Made by a program: the position numbers and the translations under genes
Assembly (NCBI GenBank): GCA_944391065.1
Contig: CALXSH010000008.1
Location: 1 to 53,890 of the forward strand
DNA from: an uncultured Kiritimatiellota bacterium
Lineage (GTDB): Bacteria; Verrucomicrobiota; Kiritimatiellia; RFP12; DVOR01
Length of the DNA stretch: 53,890 bases
Reading direction: 5' to 3'
Notes under the pieces: generated by a model
What the model saw: only the letters and a program-made list of their open reading frames with translations
What the model was told of the DNA's origin: nothing
The model's database searches: none
Shown here: positions 8,330 to 17,646 of the stretch, one piece after another
Layout: each line of letters opens with the position of its first letter
How positions within the stretch are numbered: position 1 is the first letter of the stretch

Positions 8330-10483
8330 ATGGACAAAGTCGCTTTCGGAATGCAGATTCAGACCCTGTTGGACACGGACAACGTCGACGTTTCGGCTGC
8401 GCTGAAGCTTATCGCTGAGCAGCTCGGGGAGGACGCCAAGAGCGCGATCCGTGCGTTTGCCACGCTGACGGAGGTCGTGGTCGGCAAGAAGCTGCTCGCC
8501 GGGGCGGTGGATTGCGTGGCTTTCTATGCGGCGCACAGCGCCCAGCTGACGGGGGTCGATCTGGCGCAGATGCGCGAGGTCGTGCGTCGCAGCGCGGCGA
8601 CGTCTGAAGAGAAGCTCTTCGTTGATTCAATCGGGCTGAACACGGCGATTGCGACGGCGATTGTGAAGCGTCTGCGTGTGCTGATGGCGTTGCGTCCGGG
8701 CGTCTATGTCTGCAGCCAGTCCTGGGGCTTCGGCTGCGTGCAGGGGATCGACGCCTTCTATGGCAAGGTCATCATCGATTTCCAGACCAAGAAGGGCCAC
8801 GCGATGTCGCTGACGGTGGCCGGTCAGAACCTTGAAATCGCCGATGAGAACCATCTGATGACCCGTTATTTCAAGGATCCCGAGACGATCACGACGATGG
8901 CTAAGAAGCATCCGGCCGAACTGACGCGCCTGGCGATTGCGAGCTACGGTCCGATGCCGGTGCAGCGTCTGGCGGACCGTCTGGCCGAGGTCGGTCTGGT
9001 GGCTCCGGCGGACTGGAAAGGGTTTTGGGACGCCGCGCGCCGCGGCCTGAAGGCCGACAAGGCCCATCCGGTCGAGATTCCGACGAAGCGCACCGAGCCG
9101 ATCCGTCTGCTGGAGTGCGAGGAGGATTACGGTGACCGCTGGCTGAACAGGTTTGCCCGCGAGCGCGACATCAAGACGATTTACACCCAGACGCTGGAGC
9201 TTCTGACGGAGAAGAAGGGCGAGCTTCCCGACGGCTACCGCGATACGGTGGCCGCCCGCCTCAACTTCGCCCTCAAGGGCGCCGACCGCGTGGATTACGC
9301 CCGCTACGCCCAGATTGCGATGCTCCTGGCGAAACTGGAGCTCTCCACGCCCGAGGAGCGCGCGGTGCAGGTCGACACGCTGCTGGACGGCGACGAGGAG
9401 GATAACCTGCTGCAGGCGATGCGCGGCCTTTCGGCCCGTGACGTGGGCTCCTTGGTCGGCTTCACGCTGGCGGTGAAGCCTGAGGCGAAGGCGATGTTCC
9501 TCGAGCGTCTGCCGCAGATGAACAGCGTGGCGCTGACGGCGACGCTGAAGGCGCTGGCCGGCGACGACGAGACCGGCGCGGCCGTCCGCTCGCTGCTCTG
9601 CCGCACCACGACGCCCGTGACGACGCTGGTCGTCTGGGCCCTGCGCAACCGCGACGAAGCCCAGGCCTGGAAGGTGCCCGGTCTGCCGGAACTCGTCATG
9701 CAGGCCATTCACATCATTGAGCAGCGCCACACCGGCGAGAATCTGAAGATGCGCAACGCGCTGCAGGCCTTCTTTGACAGCGCCCGCTGGCTGGAAGAAC
9801 TTTGCAAGACGCTTTCGGCCTTTGACCGCAAGGTGATTTTCGAGCGTATTCAGGCCTCTTCCGCCTGGGAGACGAGCTCTCAGCGCAACGTGCTGGTCCG
9901 TATGGCCCGCTTCGATCCCGCGCTGGCCTCCCTCCGCCGTACCGTCAAGGCGCAGCAGGAGCATCAGCACCTCACCTCCCGTCGTTCGCTCGAGGCCTTC
10001 AAGCTCGCCTACGATCACCTCATCAACGTCGAGATCCCGGCCAACACCAAGGATATTGCGACGGCCCGCAGCTACGGCGACTTGCGTGAAAACGCGGAAT
10101 ATCAGTTCGCCAAGGAACATCAGCACGTGCTGCTCTCCAAGCAGGACGAGATGGACCGCACGCTGCGCCTGCTGAAGGTGACGGACTTCTCCGAGGTTTC
10201 CTGCGACACGGTGGGTCTCGGTACCCAGGTCACGGTCAACACGGCCGCCGGCGAATCGCTGACCTATTCGATTCTCGGCGAGCTCGACCGCGACGAATCC
10301 CTCAACATCATCTCCTGCCGCTCCCGCCTGGCGCAGGCCCTGCTGGGCAAACGCGTCGGCGACACCGCCGAACTGCCGGGTGAGCGCAAGACGGTCGACG
10401 CGACGGTCACGGCGATCTCGCCGCTCTCCGACGCGGTCCGCACCTGGCTGGCGCAGATTCCGACCGAATACACGGCTGACTGA
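8330..10483 (+). CDS. greA: GreA-type transcription elongation factor with long N-terminal extension
   Basis: This 717-aa protein has a standard GreA only in its last ~160 residues: the coiled-coil motif GDLRENAEYQFAKEHQ near residues 585-600, carrying the acidic tip that stimulates RNA cleavage by stalled RNA polymerase, followed by the FKBP-like C-terminal domain (LGTQVTVNTAAGESL onward). The first ~540 residues are helical and have no recognisable enzyme motif. Free GreA is about 158 aa; Chlamydiae carry a similarly long GreA, so the extension is a PVC-group trait and not a fusion peculiar to this genome. GAGGAA precedes ATG 8330. The stop overlaps the nrnA start (TGATG), so translation of the two is coupled. 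Confidence 0.9.
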   Translation: MDKVAFGMQIQTLLDTDNVDVSAALKLIAEQLGEDAKSAIRAFATLTEVVVGKKLLAGAVDCVAFYAAHSAQLTGVDLAQMREVVRRSAATSEEKLFVDSIGLNTAIATAIVKRLRVLMALRPGVYVCSQSWGFGCVQGIDAFYGKVIIDFQTKKGHAMSLTVAGQNLEIADENHLMTRYFKDPETITTMAKKHPAELTRLAIASYGPMPVQRLADRLAEVGLVAPADWKGFWDAARRGLKADKAHPVEIPTKRTEPIRLLECEEDYGDRWLNRFARERDIKTIYTQTLELLTEKKGELPDGYRDTVAARLNFALKGADRVDYARYAQIAMLLAKLELSTPEERAVQVDTLLDGDEEDNLLQAMRGLSARDVGSLVGFTLAVKPEAKAMFLERLPQMNSVALTATLKALAGDDETGAAVRSLLCRTTTPVTTLVVWALRNRDEAQAWKVPGLPELVMQAIHIIEQRHTGENLKMRNALQAFFDSARWLEELCKTLSAFDRKVIFERIQASSAWETSSQRNVLVRMARFDPALASLRRTVKAQQEHQHLTSRRSLEAFKLAYDHLINVEIPANTKDIATARSYGDLRENAEYQFAKEHQHVLLSKQDEMDRTLRLLKVTDFSEVSCDTVGLGTQVTVNTAAGESLTYSILGELDRDESLNIISCRSRLAQALLGKRVGDTAELPGERKTVDATVTAISPLSDAVRTWLAQIPTEYTAD

Positions 10484-11559
10484 TGACATCCGGTTTCAAT
10501 CACGCGACGCGCGGCAGCGCCAAGCAGGTCCTCGAGGCCCTGAAGCGCTACCGCCGCATTCTGATCACCGGCCACATCCGTCCGGACGGCGACGCGACCG
10601 GCAGCTGCGTGGCCATGGGGCGCCTGCTGAAGGCGCAGGGGTGGGAGACCACCGTGGCGCTCAGTCCCGTCGGGATGGGCCCCGTGAAGTTCCTCCTCGA
10701 CTATGCCGACTGCCTGGCTCCGACCAATGTCCATGCCCGCGATTACGACTGCGCGCTGGTGCTGGACTGCGGCGGCTTGGAGCGTCTGCCCGACGGCCCG
10801 CTGCGCGACGCGGTTTCCCGTCTGCCGGTGGTCAACATCGACCATCACGTTACCAACGCGAAGTTCGGCGAGGCCCGCTGGGTCGTGCCGACGGGAAGCA
10901 GCACGGGTGAGCTCGTTTACCGCTTCGCCAGGCGCTGGAAGTGGACCTTCGACCGTCAGACGGCCGAGGCCCTCTGGGTGGCGCTGGTGACGGACACGGG
11001 GCGCTTCGCCTATTCCTCCACGCAGCCGACGACGCTGCGCGCGGCGGCGGAGCTCCTCGCGTGCGGGGTCGACTCCTCGGCAATCAACGACCGCCTCTAC
11101 CTCTACGCCAGCGAAGGCGCCATGTATCTGCGTCGGCGCGCGTACGATTCGCTGCAGACCTTCTTCCGCGGCCGCGTCTCCCAGATCGTCCTGACGGCGC
11201 GGGACTTCCGCCGCGCCGGCGTGCCGAAGAGCGAGGTTGAGGATGTCATCGATATCCCGCGTTCCGTGCCGACGGCGCAGATCGCGCTCTTCTTTTACGA
11301 GACGAAGGACAAGCCCGGCATTACCCGCGTGAGCGTCCGCTCGCGCGCCGACAGCCCGTCGGCCGTGGCCGTGGCGCATCATTTCGGCGGCGGCGGCCAC
11401 CTCCGTGCGGCGGGCTGCGACATCCCCGGCCCGCCCAAGGTCGCCGTGGCCAAGGTGAAGGCGTACCTGACCGAACTCTTCGAGGAGGCCGCCAAGGCGG
11501 CTCCCGCCGAGGGCGGTGCCGCTCCGGAACCCCACCGCGTCTCGTCGCGGCGCGTGTAA
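10483..11559 (+). CDS. nrnA: DHH/DHHA1 phosphoesterase, NrnA-like
   Basis: This 358-aa cytoplasmic phosphoesterase of the NrnA type degrades nanoRNA/cyclic-dinucleotide products and/or pAp. DHH motifs are RPDGDATGS (residues 27-35), DCGG near 92-95, NIDHHVTN near 114-121 and TDTGRFAYSS near 171-180; the DHHA1 RNA-binding domain ends in GGGGHLRAAGC near 300-310. Length fits NrnA (~320-340 aa) with a short Ala/Pro-rich tail. The start overlaps the greA stop. Linking GreA, which creates short RNA fragments, with an oligoribonuclease that could clear them is suggestive, but the coupling may only reflect local gene order. Confidence 0.9.
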   Translation: MTSGFNHATRGSAKQVLEALKRYRRILITGHIRPDGDATGSCVAMGRLLKAQGWETTVALSPVGMGPVKFLLDYADCLAPTNVHARDYDCALVLDCGGLERLPDGPLRDAVSRLPVVNIDHHVTNAKFGEARWVVPTGSSTGELVYRFARRWKWTFDRQTAEALWVALVTDTGRFAYSSTQPTTLRAAAELLACGVDSSAINDRLYLYASEGAMYLRRRAYDSLQTFFRGRVSQIVLTARDFRRAGVPKSEVEDVIDIPRSVPTAQIALFFYETKDKPGITRVSVRSRADSPSAVAVAHHFGGGGHLRAAGCDIPGPPKVAVAKVKAYLTELFEEAAKAAPAEGGAAPEPHRVSSRRV

Positions 11560-11566
11560 AAATCCC

Positions 11567-11596
11567 TTGCGCGCGGTAAGAGGCTTTTGCTATCAT
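11567..11596 (+). promoter_or_regulatory. Promoter of tRNA-Thr
   Basis: TTGCGC (11567-11572), then TATCAT (11591-11596) with a spacer of 18 bp, preceded by TTTTGC. A slightly divergent member of the tRNA promoter set. Confidence 0.55.
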
Positions 11597-11608
11597 ACAC
11601 GCCAATCA

Positions 11609-11685
11609 GCCAACTTAGCTCAGCTAGGTAGAGCAGCGCATTCGTAATGCGCAGGTCGTCGGTTCGATTCCGTCAGTTGGCTCCA
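11609..11685 (+). tRNA. tRNA-Thr (CGT)
   Basis: A 77-nt cloverleaf with acceptor GCCAACT/AGTTGGC, anticodon loop TTCGTAA (CGT) and encoded CCA. Confidence 0.95.
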
Positions 11686-11691
11686 TATTGG

Positions 11692-11722
11692 CCTCGGCAG
11701 ATACTGCCGGGGTTTTCTTGTT
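11692..11722 (+). terminator. Terminator of tRNA-Thr
   Basis: CCTCGGCAG and CTGCCGGGG around ATA, followed by TTTTCTTGTTTTT. Confidence 0.8.
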
Positions 11723-11780
11723 TTTAACGGGCCGGAGGGAGGCCGCCGTCTGCTGTCGGGAGCCCCCGGGGTGTCTCATA

Positions 11781-11802
11781 TCTCACGCAATTCTCACACT
11801 AG
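11781..11802 (+). promoter_or_regulatory. Candidate Pho box before the porin
   Basis: Two 11-bp direct repeats, TCTCACG-CAAT and TCTCACA-CTAG, have the 7+4 spacing of PhoB half-sites; a third TCTCA lies at 11774. Placed about 70 bp before the porin start. Assignment to PhoB is by spacing and context, not by an exact consensus match. Confidence 0.4.
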
Positions 11803-11871
11803 CGTGATAAGGGCAAAACATGGCCTTGGCATTCTATGCGGCGTTTCATACATCAATCAAAGGAGTATCCG

Positions 11872-13245
11872 ATGAAACAATCGATGTTGATGCTGACCAT
11901 GGCCCTGGCAACGCTCGTGCCGGCCGGGATGGCGCGGGCCGCCGAGGCGGTTCCCCTGAAGCAGGACAATGCCCTGAAGTTTGATTTCGGCGGCGACATC
12001 CGCCTCCGTTACGACGCGACGAACAATCTCCCTGACGACGGTCACGGCGAGAAGGGGCACACGGATTATATGCGTCTGCGCACCCGCCTCTGGGGTAAGG
12101 CGACGGCCGGCAAGCTGACGGCCTTCGTGCGGGTGGCCGATGAGTTCCGCTACTACAATTCCCGCGAGAGCGACAAGGGCAAGCAGCGTTTCCCCGATGT
12201 CGTCTTTATCGATAACCTCTATCTGCAGTACACCGATCTCTTCGATATGCTCGACGTGAAGGTCGGCCGTCAGGACATGGCCTTCGGCGCCAAGCGCATC
12301 ATCAGTGACGGCAATGGCGGTGACGGCTCCCGTTCGACCAACTTCGACGCGGTCCGCCTGACCTTCGACTTCGGCAACAAGCGTACGCTCGACGCCTTCG
12401 CCGTCTATCAGGCCCGCGAGGACTGGATGCCGACGCTCGGCAAGACCCACGACGCCAAGAGCAAGCACAACAAGAGCTACGATTACGACACCACCGGCTA
12501 TAACCACAATGAGTACGGTGCCGGTCTTTACTGGCAGGACCGCAGCGCCGATGCGTTCGGTTGGGATGCCTACTATGTCTACAAAGTCGAAGACGGCGAA
12601 CATTCCGATGCGATTGCTGCCTCCGGACTGGACAAGGATTCGTTCCAGACGCACACCTTCGGCGTCCGTCTGTTGCCCAAGTTTTCCGAGACGGTCTCCG
12701 GCGAAGCCGAATTGGCCCTGCAGACGGGTACCGACTCGCTCTTTGCCGCGATGGCGTACGGCGGTCTGACCTATGCGCCCAAGATGGACTGGAAACCGAA
12801 GTTCACCCTCGGCGTCCAGTATATGAGCGGCGACGAGGACGGGTGGCGCGGTCAGAATGCCTGGCATCCCGTCTTTAACCGCGAGACCGGTGTCGGCGAG
12901 GCGGTTGCCCCGATGTTCGACAAGTACGCCTACAACAACTTCCTCTATCCGCACCTGAAGGTCGATTTCGTCCCGGTCGCCAATCATAAGGTCTCCTTCC
13001 AGACCGGCCCGATGTTCGCACCCGTCAGCGAGAAGGACGGCGAGGGCGGCAGCTACGGCAATTTCCGCGGCTATTATGCCCAGGTCAAGTACAGCATCGC
13101 TATCGGCAACTATTTTGACTCCGATGTCATGAAGGGCCTCGCGATGGCCTTCACGGGTGAGTATCTTGGCAAAGGCGATTACTTCGCCGACGAAGAGGAC
13201 GGCGACGCGTTCTTCGGCCGCGCCGAAATCACCTACAAGTTCTGA
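11872..13245 (+). CDS. Outer-membrane beta-barrel porin, possibly phosphate-related
   Basis: This 457-aa protein has a signal peptide (MKQSMLMLTMALATLVPAGMARA) and then a series of amphipathic beta strands rich in aromatic and acidic residues, ending in the C-terminal Phe (EITYKF) that marks outer-membrane barrels. The N-terminal FDFGGDIRLRYDA segment and overall layout recall the alginate-export (AlgE)-like porins. AAAGGAG precedes ATG 11872. It lies upstream of the pst operon on the same strand with its own terminator at 13253, and 11-bp repeats upstream suggest phosphate control, so it may admit phosphate or phosphorylated solutes. That role is inferred from context. Confidence 0.75.
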   Translation: MKQSMLMLTMALATLVPAGMARAAEAVPLKQDNALKFDFGGDIRLRYDATNNLPDDGHGEKGHTDYMRLRTRLWGKATAGKLTAFVRVADEFRYYNSRESDKGKQRFPDVVFIDNLYLQYTDLFDMLDVKVGRQDMAFGAKRIISDGNGGDGSRSTNFDAVRLTFDFGNKRTLDAFAVYQAREDWMPTLGKTHDAKSKHNKSYDYDTTGYNHNEYGAGLYWQDRSADAFGWDAYYVYKVEDGEHSDAIAASGLDKDSFQTHTFGVRLLPKFSETVSGEAELALQTGTDSLFAAMAYGGLTYAPKMDWKPKFTLGVQYMSGDEDGWRGQNAWHPVFNRETGVGEAVAPMFDKYAYNNFLYPHLKVDFVPVANHKVSFQTGPMFAPVSEKDGEGGSYGNFRGYYAQVKYSIAIGNYFDSDVMKGLAMAFTGEYLGKGDYFADEEDGDAFFGRAEITYKF

Positions 13246-13252
13246 TGAGAGA

Positions 13253-13280
13253 GGGGACGCCGCGGGCGCCCCTTCTTTTG
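13253..13280 (+). terminator. Terminator after the porin gene
   Basis: GGGG-A-CGCC and GGCG-CCCC pair around a GCG loop, then TTCTTTTG. Confidence 0.7.
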
Positions 13281-13288
13281 GCTCCGAT

Positions 13289-13314
13289 TTAACGAAAAGC
13301 TAACACGGTTAACA
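13289..13314 (+). promoter_or_regulatory. Candidate Pho box before pstS
   Basis: TTAACGA-AAAG-CTAACAC shows 11-bp spacing of TAAC-type half-sites, with a third GTTAACA following. A -10-like CATACT lies at 13337-13342. The site differs in sequence from the one before the porin, so the binding protein is uncertain. Confidence 0.45.
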
Positions 13315-13368
13315 TTCCCCCGAAACGTGCCCCTGCCATACTATGGGGCACAAACAAAGGAGAAAAAG

Positions 13369-14316
13369 ATGAGAACGATTCCGCTCAAAACCCTTGCCGC
13401 TGCCGCTCTGGCCTCCCTGGCCGTGGCCTGCTCCCCCTCCGGTGACGGCGCTTCCGCCGAACGCCTGACGCTCAACGGCGCCGGTGCGTCCTTCCCTGCG
13501 CCTGTCTACAACGTGTGGACCTACGCCTACACCAGCGCCAACCTCGGCGCCAAGGTCAACTATCAGTCCGTCGGCTCGGGCGCCGGCATCAACCAAATCA
13601 AGGCCAAGACCGTTGACTTCGCCGGAACCGACTCCCCGCTGACGCCTGCCGAATGCGAGGAGGCCGGCCTGATCCAGTTCCCGATTCTCCGCGGTGCCGT
13701 GGTGCCGATTGTCAATCTGCCCGGCATTGCCGCCGACCGGCTGAAGCTGGACAATGCCCTGCTGGCCGATCTCTTCCTGGGGCGCGTCACCCGCTGGAAC
13801 GACGCCCGCATCGCCGCGCTCAATCCCGGCCTGAAGCTGCCAGACCTAGCCGTCTCGGTGGTGCACCGCAGCGACAGCTCCGGCACCTCCTTCGTCTTCA
13901 CCGATTACCTCTCCTCCGTCTCGGCGGACTGGAAGACGGCCGTCGGCGCCGGAGCGAACGTGAAGTGGCCTACGGGCATCGGCGGACAGAAGAATCCCGG
14001 CGTCTGCAATGCCGTCGCCAAGATCGCCGGCGCCATCGGATACACCGAGTACACCTACGCGCTTGAGGCCAAGCTCTCCACCGTGCTGCTGCCGGATGCC
14101 CAGGGCTCGTTTGTGGCCGCCGACGCCGCGGCCTGGCCGATTCTCGGCACGACCTACATCCTGGTGCGCAAGGACACCGAGCCGACCAAGATGGATGCGC
14201 TCAAGGCTTATTTCCGCTGGTGCTATGAGCAGGGTGCCGGTCATGCCGTCCGCCTCCATTACGCGCCGCTTGCCGCCGAAGAGGCTGCCCGGGTAATCGG
14301 TTCCGTCCTGAAGTAA
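13369..14316 (+). CDS. pstS: Phosphate-binding protein PstS
   Basis: This 315-aa periplasmic phosphate receptor of the Pst ABC transporter begins with an export signal ending in LAVACSPSGD, consistent with a lipoprotein anchored at Cys20. The mature part starts with the family signature LNGAGASFPAPVYNVW, and other PstS hallmarks are VNYQSVGSGAGI, DFAGTDSPLT near residue 84 and RSDSSGTSFVF near 164, which line the phosphate pocket. ATG 13369 follows AAAGGAG. First gene of pstSCAB-phoU-phoBR. Confidence 0.95.
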   Translation: MRTIPLKTLAAAALASLAVACSPSGDGASAERLTLNGAGASFPAPVYNVWTYAYTSANLGAKVNYQSVGSGAGINQIKAKTVDFAGTDSPLTPAECEEAGLIQFPILRGAVVPIVNLPGIAADRLKLDNALLADLFLGRVTRWNDARIAALNPGLKLPDLAVSVVHRSDSSGTSFVFTDYLSSVSADWKTAVGAGANVKWPTGIGGQKNPGVCNAVAKIAGAIGYTEYTYALEAKLSTVLLPDAQGSFVAADAAAWPILGTTYILVRKDTEPTKMDALKAYFRWCYEQGAGHAVRLHYAPLAAEEAARVIGSVLK

Positions 14317-14338
14317 ACCGTCCGCAAGGGATTCTCCC

Positions 14339-15247
14339 ATGGAAATCTGTCACGCCGCCGGCATGAAGCGCCCCTCCGCCTGGAGCGACCCGGTCTTCCG
14401 TTGGCTCTGCCTCGGATGCGCCGCCCTCTGCGGCCTGCTGATGGTCGGCTTCTTCGTCCAGCTTGCGATCGCCTCCGGCGATGCGTGGCGGACCTTCGGC
14501 CTCGGGTTCTTCTCTTCCGCGGAGTGGGACCCGGTGGCCGAGCGCTTCGGCGCGCTGCCGGCCATCGTCGGCACGCTGCTGACCACGGCCATCGCGCTGG
14601 TCATCGCGTTGCCGCTGGCTTTTGTCTCCGCCCTCTTTATCGTCGATGCCCCGCCGTGGCTCTCGCGTCTCCTCGGGCAGGCCGTGGATCTGCTGGCGGC
14701 GATCCCCTCCATCATCTATGGTATGTGGGGGCTCTTCGTGCTGACGCCGATCATGCAGCGCATCATGGCCTCCTTCGGCATTGAGACCAACGGCTTCGGC
14801 CTCTTGACCTCCGCGCTGATTCTGACCCTGATGATCCTGCCCTATATCTGCGCGGTGATGCGAGACGTCCTGCGCATGACCCCGCCCATGCTCCGCGAGG
14901 CGGCCTTCGGCATCGGCTGCACGCGGTGGGAGACGGCCCGCGACATTCTGATGCGCTACGGTATCCGCGGTCTCCTCGGCGGCGTCTTTATCGGGCTGGG
15001 GCGCGCCCTGGGCGAGACGATGGCCGTGCTCTTCGTCGCCGGCAACGTGATGCGCGTCCCGCACGCGCTGACGGATGGCTGCACCACCATTGCCGCCACT
15101 TTGGCCAACAACTTCGCCGAGGCCGACGGGCTACAGCGCAGCGCGCTCTTTGCCCTGGGCCTGATCCTGCTGGTTATGGCCTTTCTCATTCAGCTGCTCG
15201 CGCAGTACTACCTGCGCATGACCGGCGCCAAACGCGGAGAACGCTGA
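14339..15247 (+). CDS. pstC: Phosphate ABC transporter permease PstC
   Basis: This 302-aa inner-membrane permease has about six hydrophobic segments and the ABC-permease coupling loop (EAAFGIGCTRWETARDIL near residues 183-200) that contacts PstB. It also shows the conserved GRALGETMAVLFVAGN segment near 222-237. It pairs with PstA to form the channel. The first ATG (14339) follows AAGGGA; ATG 14363 is an alternative. It lies 22 bp after pstS and 1 bp before pstA. Confidence 0.93.
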   Translation: MEICHAAGMKRPSAWSDPVFRWLCLGCAALCGLLMVGFFVQLAIASGDAWRTFGLGFFSSAEWDPVAERFGALPAIVGTLLTTAIALVIALPLAFVSALFIVDAPPWLSRLLGQAVDLLAAIPSIIYGMWGLFVLTPIMQRIMASFGIETNGFGLLTSALILTLMILPYICAVMRDVLRMTPPMLREAAFGIGCTRWETARDILMRYGIRGLLGGVFIGLGRALGETMAVLFVAGNVMRVPHALTDGCTTIAATLANNFAEADGLQRSALFALGLILLVMAFLIQLLAQYYLRMTGAKRGER

Positions 15248-15248
15248 T

Positions 15249-16121
15249 ATGATTCCTCCCACCAAACCCAAATACCGCCCTCTTTTCTGGCGCAAGGCCA
15301 AGGACAGAGCCGTACAGGTCTTCTCCGTCATCTCGCTGTCCATCGCCGTCGGGGCCATGCTCTGGATTCTCGGCACCATCCTGGTGCGCGGTGCGGAGGT
15401 GCTCGGGTGGGACTTCCTCTCCAACCCTTCCAAGCCCTACGGCATGCCTGACGCCGGCATCGCCAACGCACTCCTCGGTACGCTGATGATCACCGGTTTC
15501 TCCGTGCTGATCGCGGTGCCGCCGGCTTTGGCCGCCGGCATCTGGCTGGCCGAATTCGGCAAGCGGATGCCGCGTGCGGCGGCCGCGATCCGGTTCTGTG
15601 CCAACGTGCTGATGGGCATGCCCTCGGTCATCGTCGGTCTCTTCGTCTACATGATTCTGGTCGTGCCGATGCGGGGCTTCTCCGGCCTCGCCGGCGCGGT
15701 GGCCCTGGCCATCCTGATGTTCCCCGTCGTGATGCGCACGACCGAGGACATGATGGCGATGGTGCCCGACACGCTGCGCGAATCGGGGCTGGCCTTGGGC
15801 ATGACCCGCTGCCGCGTGACGCTGAGCATCATCTGCCGCGCCGCCCGCAATGGCCTAGTGACGGGCGTCCTGCTCTCCGTGGCCCGCGTCTCCGGCGAGA
15901 CGGCTCCGCTGCTCTTCACCGCGCTTTTCGCCGACGCCTGGCCGACGAACTTCTTCGGCGGCCCGACGGCCAATATCCCCGTGCTGATCACCGAGTACGC
16001 CACTAATTCGCCCTTTGAGGCCATGCACCGGGCCGGCTGGGGCGCGGCGCTGGTCATCACCCTCCTGGTGCTGACGGTCAACCTGTCGGCCCGCGTCCTC
16101 TTCCGCGAGAAGAAACACTGA
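15249..16121 (+). CDS. pstA: Phosphate ABC transporter permease PstA
   Basis: This 290-aa inner-membrane partner of PstC has about six transmembrane segments, the PstA signature [12 protein letters not shown] near residues 118-129, the coupling loop [15 protein letters not shown] near 178-192, and the [14 protein letters not shown] segment near 212-225. Its start abuts the pstC stop, so the two permeases are likely made in equal amounts. Confidence 0.93.
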   Translation: MIPPTKPKYRPLFWRKAKDRAVQVFSVISLSIAVGAMLWILGTILVRGAEVLGWDFLSNPSKPYGMPDAGIANALLGTLMITGFSVLIAVPPALAAGIWLAEFGKRMPRAAAAIRFCANVLMGMPSVIVGLFVYMILVVPMRGFSGLAGAVALAILMFPVVMRTTEDMMAMVPDTLRESGLALGMTRCRVTLSIICRAARNGLVTGVLLSVARVSGETAPLLFTALFADAWPTNFFGGPTANIPVLITEYATNSPFEAMHRAGWGAALVITLLVLTVNLSARVLFREKKH

Positions 16122-16134
16122 GGTCACACCCTTT

Positions 16135-16905
16135 ATGGACAAGCAGAAGAAAGTCAAGATTCAGGCCCGCAACCTCTCCTTCTTCTACGAAGGCGGTCAC
16201 CAGGCCCTCTTCGATAACAATCTCGACATCCCCGAGAAAGAAATCACGGCCGTCATCGGTCCTTCCGGCTGCGGAAAATCGACCCACCTGCGCATCTACA
16301 ACCGCATCTTCGAGCTTTATCGCGGTCAGCGCGTCGAGGGCGAGGTCCTGCTCGACGGCAAGAATATCCTCACGCCCGAGACCGACGTCCTCGAGCTCCG
16401 CCGCCGCGTGGGTATGATTTTCCAGAAGCCGACGCCCTTCCCGATGAGCGTCTTCGACAACGTCGCCTATCCGCTGCGCCTCCATTTCCGTCTCAGCAAG
16501 TCGGAAATCGCCGACCGCGTCGAGGCGGCCCTGACCGGCGCCTGCCTCTGGGATGAGGTGAAGGACAAGCTGAAGAAGTCCGGTCTGGCCCTCTCCGGCG
16601 GTCAGCAGCAACGTCTCTGCATGGCGCGCACCATCGCGGCCGAGCCCGAGGTGCTGCTGATGGACGAACCAACCTCGGCCATCGACCCCGTGGCGACGCT
16701 CAAAATCGAGGACTTGGTGCTGGAGCTCCGCAAGCGCTTCACCATTGTCATCGTCACGCACAACATGCAGCAGGCCGCCCGCATCTCCGATCAGACCGCC
16801 TTCTTCTACAAGGGCCGCATCATAGAGGTCGGCCCCACTAAGCAGATCTTCACCTCCCCCAAGGAAAAGAAGACCGAGGAATACATCACCGGCCGCTTCG
16901 GTTGA
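16135..16905 (+). CDS. pstB: Phosphate ABC transporter ATPase PstB
   Basis: This 256-aa cytoplasmic ATPase energises PstCA. It has a Walker [10 protein letters not shown] at residues 42-50, a Q-loop [12 protein letters not shown] near 101-112, the signature LSGGQQQRL near 152-160, a Walker [14 protein letters not shown] near 174-186 and a switch His in VTHNMQQA. The [10 protein letters not shown] segment is specific to PstB among ABC ATPases. It is 13 bp after pstA. Confidence 0.96.
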   Translation: MDKQKKVKIQARNLSFFYEGGHQALFDNNLDIPEKEITAVIGPSGCGKSTHLRIYNRIFELYRGQRVEGEVLLDGKNILTPETDVLELRRRVGMIFQKPTPFPMSVFDNVAYPLRLHFRLSKSEIADRVEAALTGACLWDEVKDKLKKSGLALSGGQQQRLCMARTIAAEPEVLLMDEPTSAIDPVATLKIEDLVLELRKRFTIVIVTHNMQQAARISDQTAFFYKGRIIEVGPTKQIFTSPKEKKTEEYITGRFG

Positions 16906-16954
16906 GTCGAGCCGTCACCCCGCAACAGATTTTCGTCACGAAAGGAACCGTCCC

Positions 16955-17617
16955 GTGAGAGAACGTTATGGTATCGAACTCGAGTCCCTCAAGCAGTTGC
17001 TTCTGGAACTCTCCGCCATGGTCGAAAACGCCGTCATCCGCGCCCTGCGCGCCGTCTCCGAGCAGAACGCCGACGAGGCCCGCAGGATTATCGACGGTGA
17101 CCGACACATCGACGAGATGGAGGTCCGCATCGAGGAAGAGTGTCTCAAGCTCATGGCCCTCTATCAGCCCGTCGCCGGCGACCTGCGTATGCTGGTGACC
17201 GTGCTTAAGGTCAATGGCGAACTTGAGCGCGCAGCCGACTTGGCCAGCGTGATTGCGGCCCGAGCCCTGAATATGGCAAACTCTGTGGTGCCGTCAGAGG
17301 AGCGCTTCGACTTCTCGGATATGGCCGCACGCGTTCACCGCATGCTCAAGGACGCCTTGGACGCGCTGGTCTACCGCGACGCCACCGTGGCCCGGGAGGT
17401 GATGCGTTCCGATGACGCCGTTGACGCCATGAACGCGGCGACCTTCGCCAAGGCCAAGACCTGCATCGGGGCGAAACCCGAGCTGGTCACCTATGTCCTG
17501 GACTGCACGACCGTCTCCCAGGCGCTGGAACGCATCGCCGATATCGCCACCAATATCTGCGAGGACGTCATCTATCTCGAAGAGGGCAAAATCGTCCGCC
17601 ACATGAAGCGCCTCTGA
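16955..17617 (+). CDS. phoU: Phosphate-transport regulator PhoU
   Basis: This 220-aa all-helical protein with two PhoU repeats carries the metal-binding E/DxxxD-type segments in each (for example RRIIDGDRHIDEMEV near residues 42-56). In known systems PhoU links PstB to the PhoR kinase and keeps the regulon off when phosphate is plentiful. Its position between pstB and phoB fits. The start used gives MRERYGIELESLKQLLLELS; it is a GTG at 16955 with AAAGGA upstream. Confidence 0.93.
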   Translation: MRERYGIELESLKQLLLELSAMVENAVIRALRAVSEQNADEARRIIDGDRHIDEMEVRIEEECLKLMALYQPVAGDLRMLVTVLKVNGELERAADLASVIAARALNMANSVVPSEERFDFSDMAARVHRMLKDALDALVYRDATVAREVMRSDDAVDAMNAATFAKAKTCIGAKPELVTYVLDCTTVSQALERIADIATNICEDVIYLEEGKIVRHMKRL

Positions 17618-17646
17618 GTGCGCGGCGGACCTGAAAGGGACCGACC

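Noticed and set aside
8627-10489. 620-codon open frame antisense to greA
   Set aside because: Codon bias of a GC-rich gene keeps the opposite frame open. The sense protein has GreA motifs; the antisense one has none.
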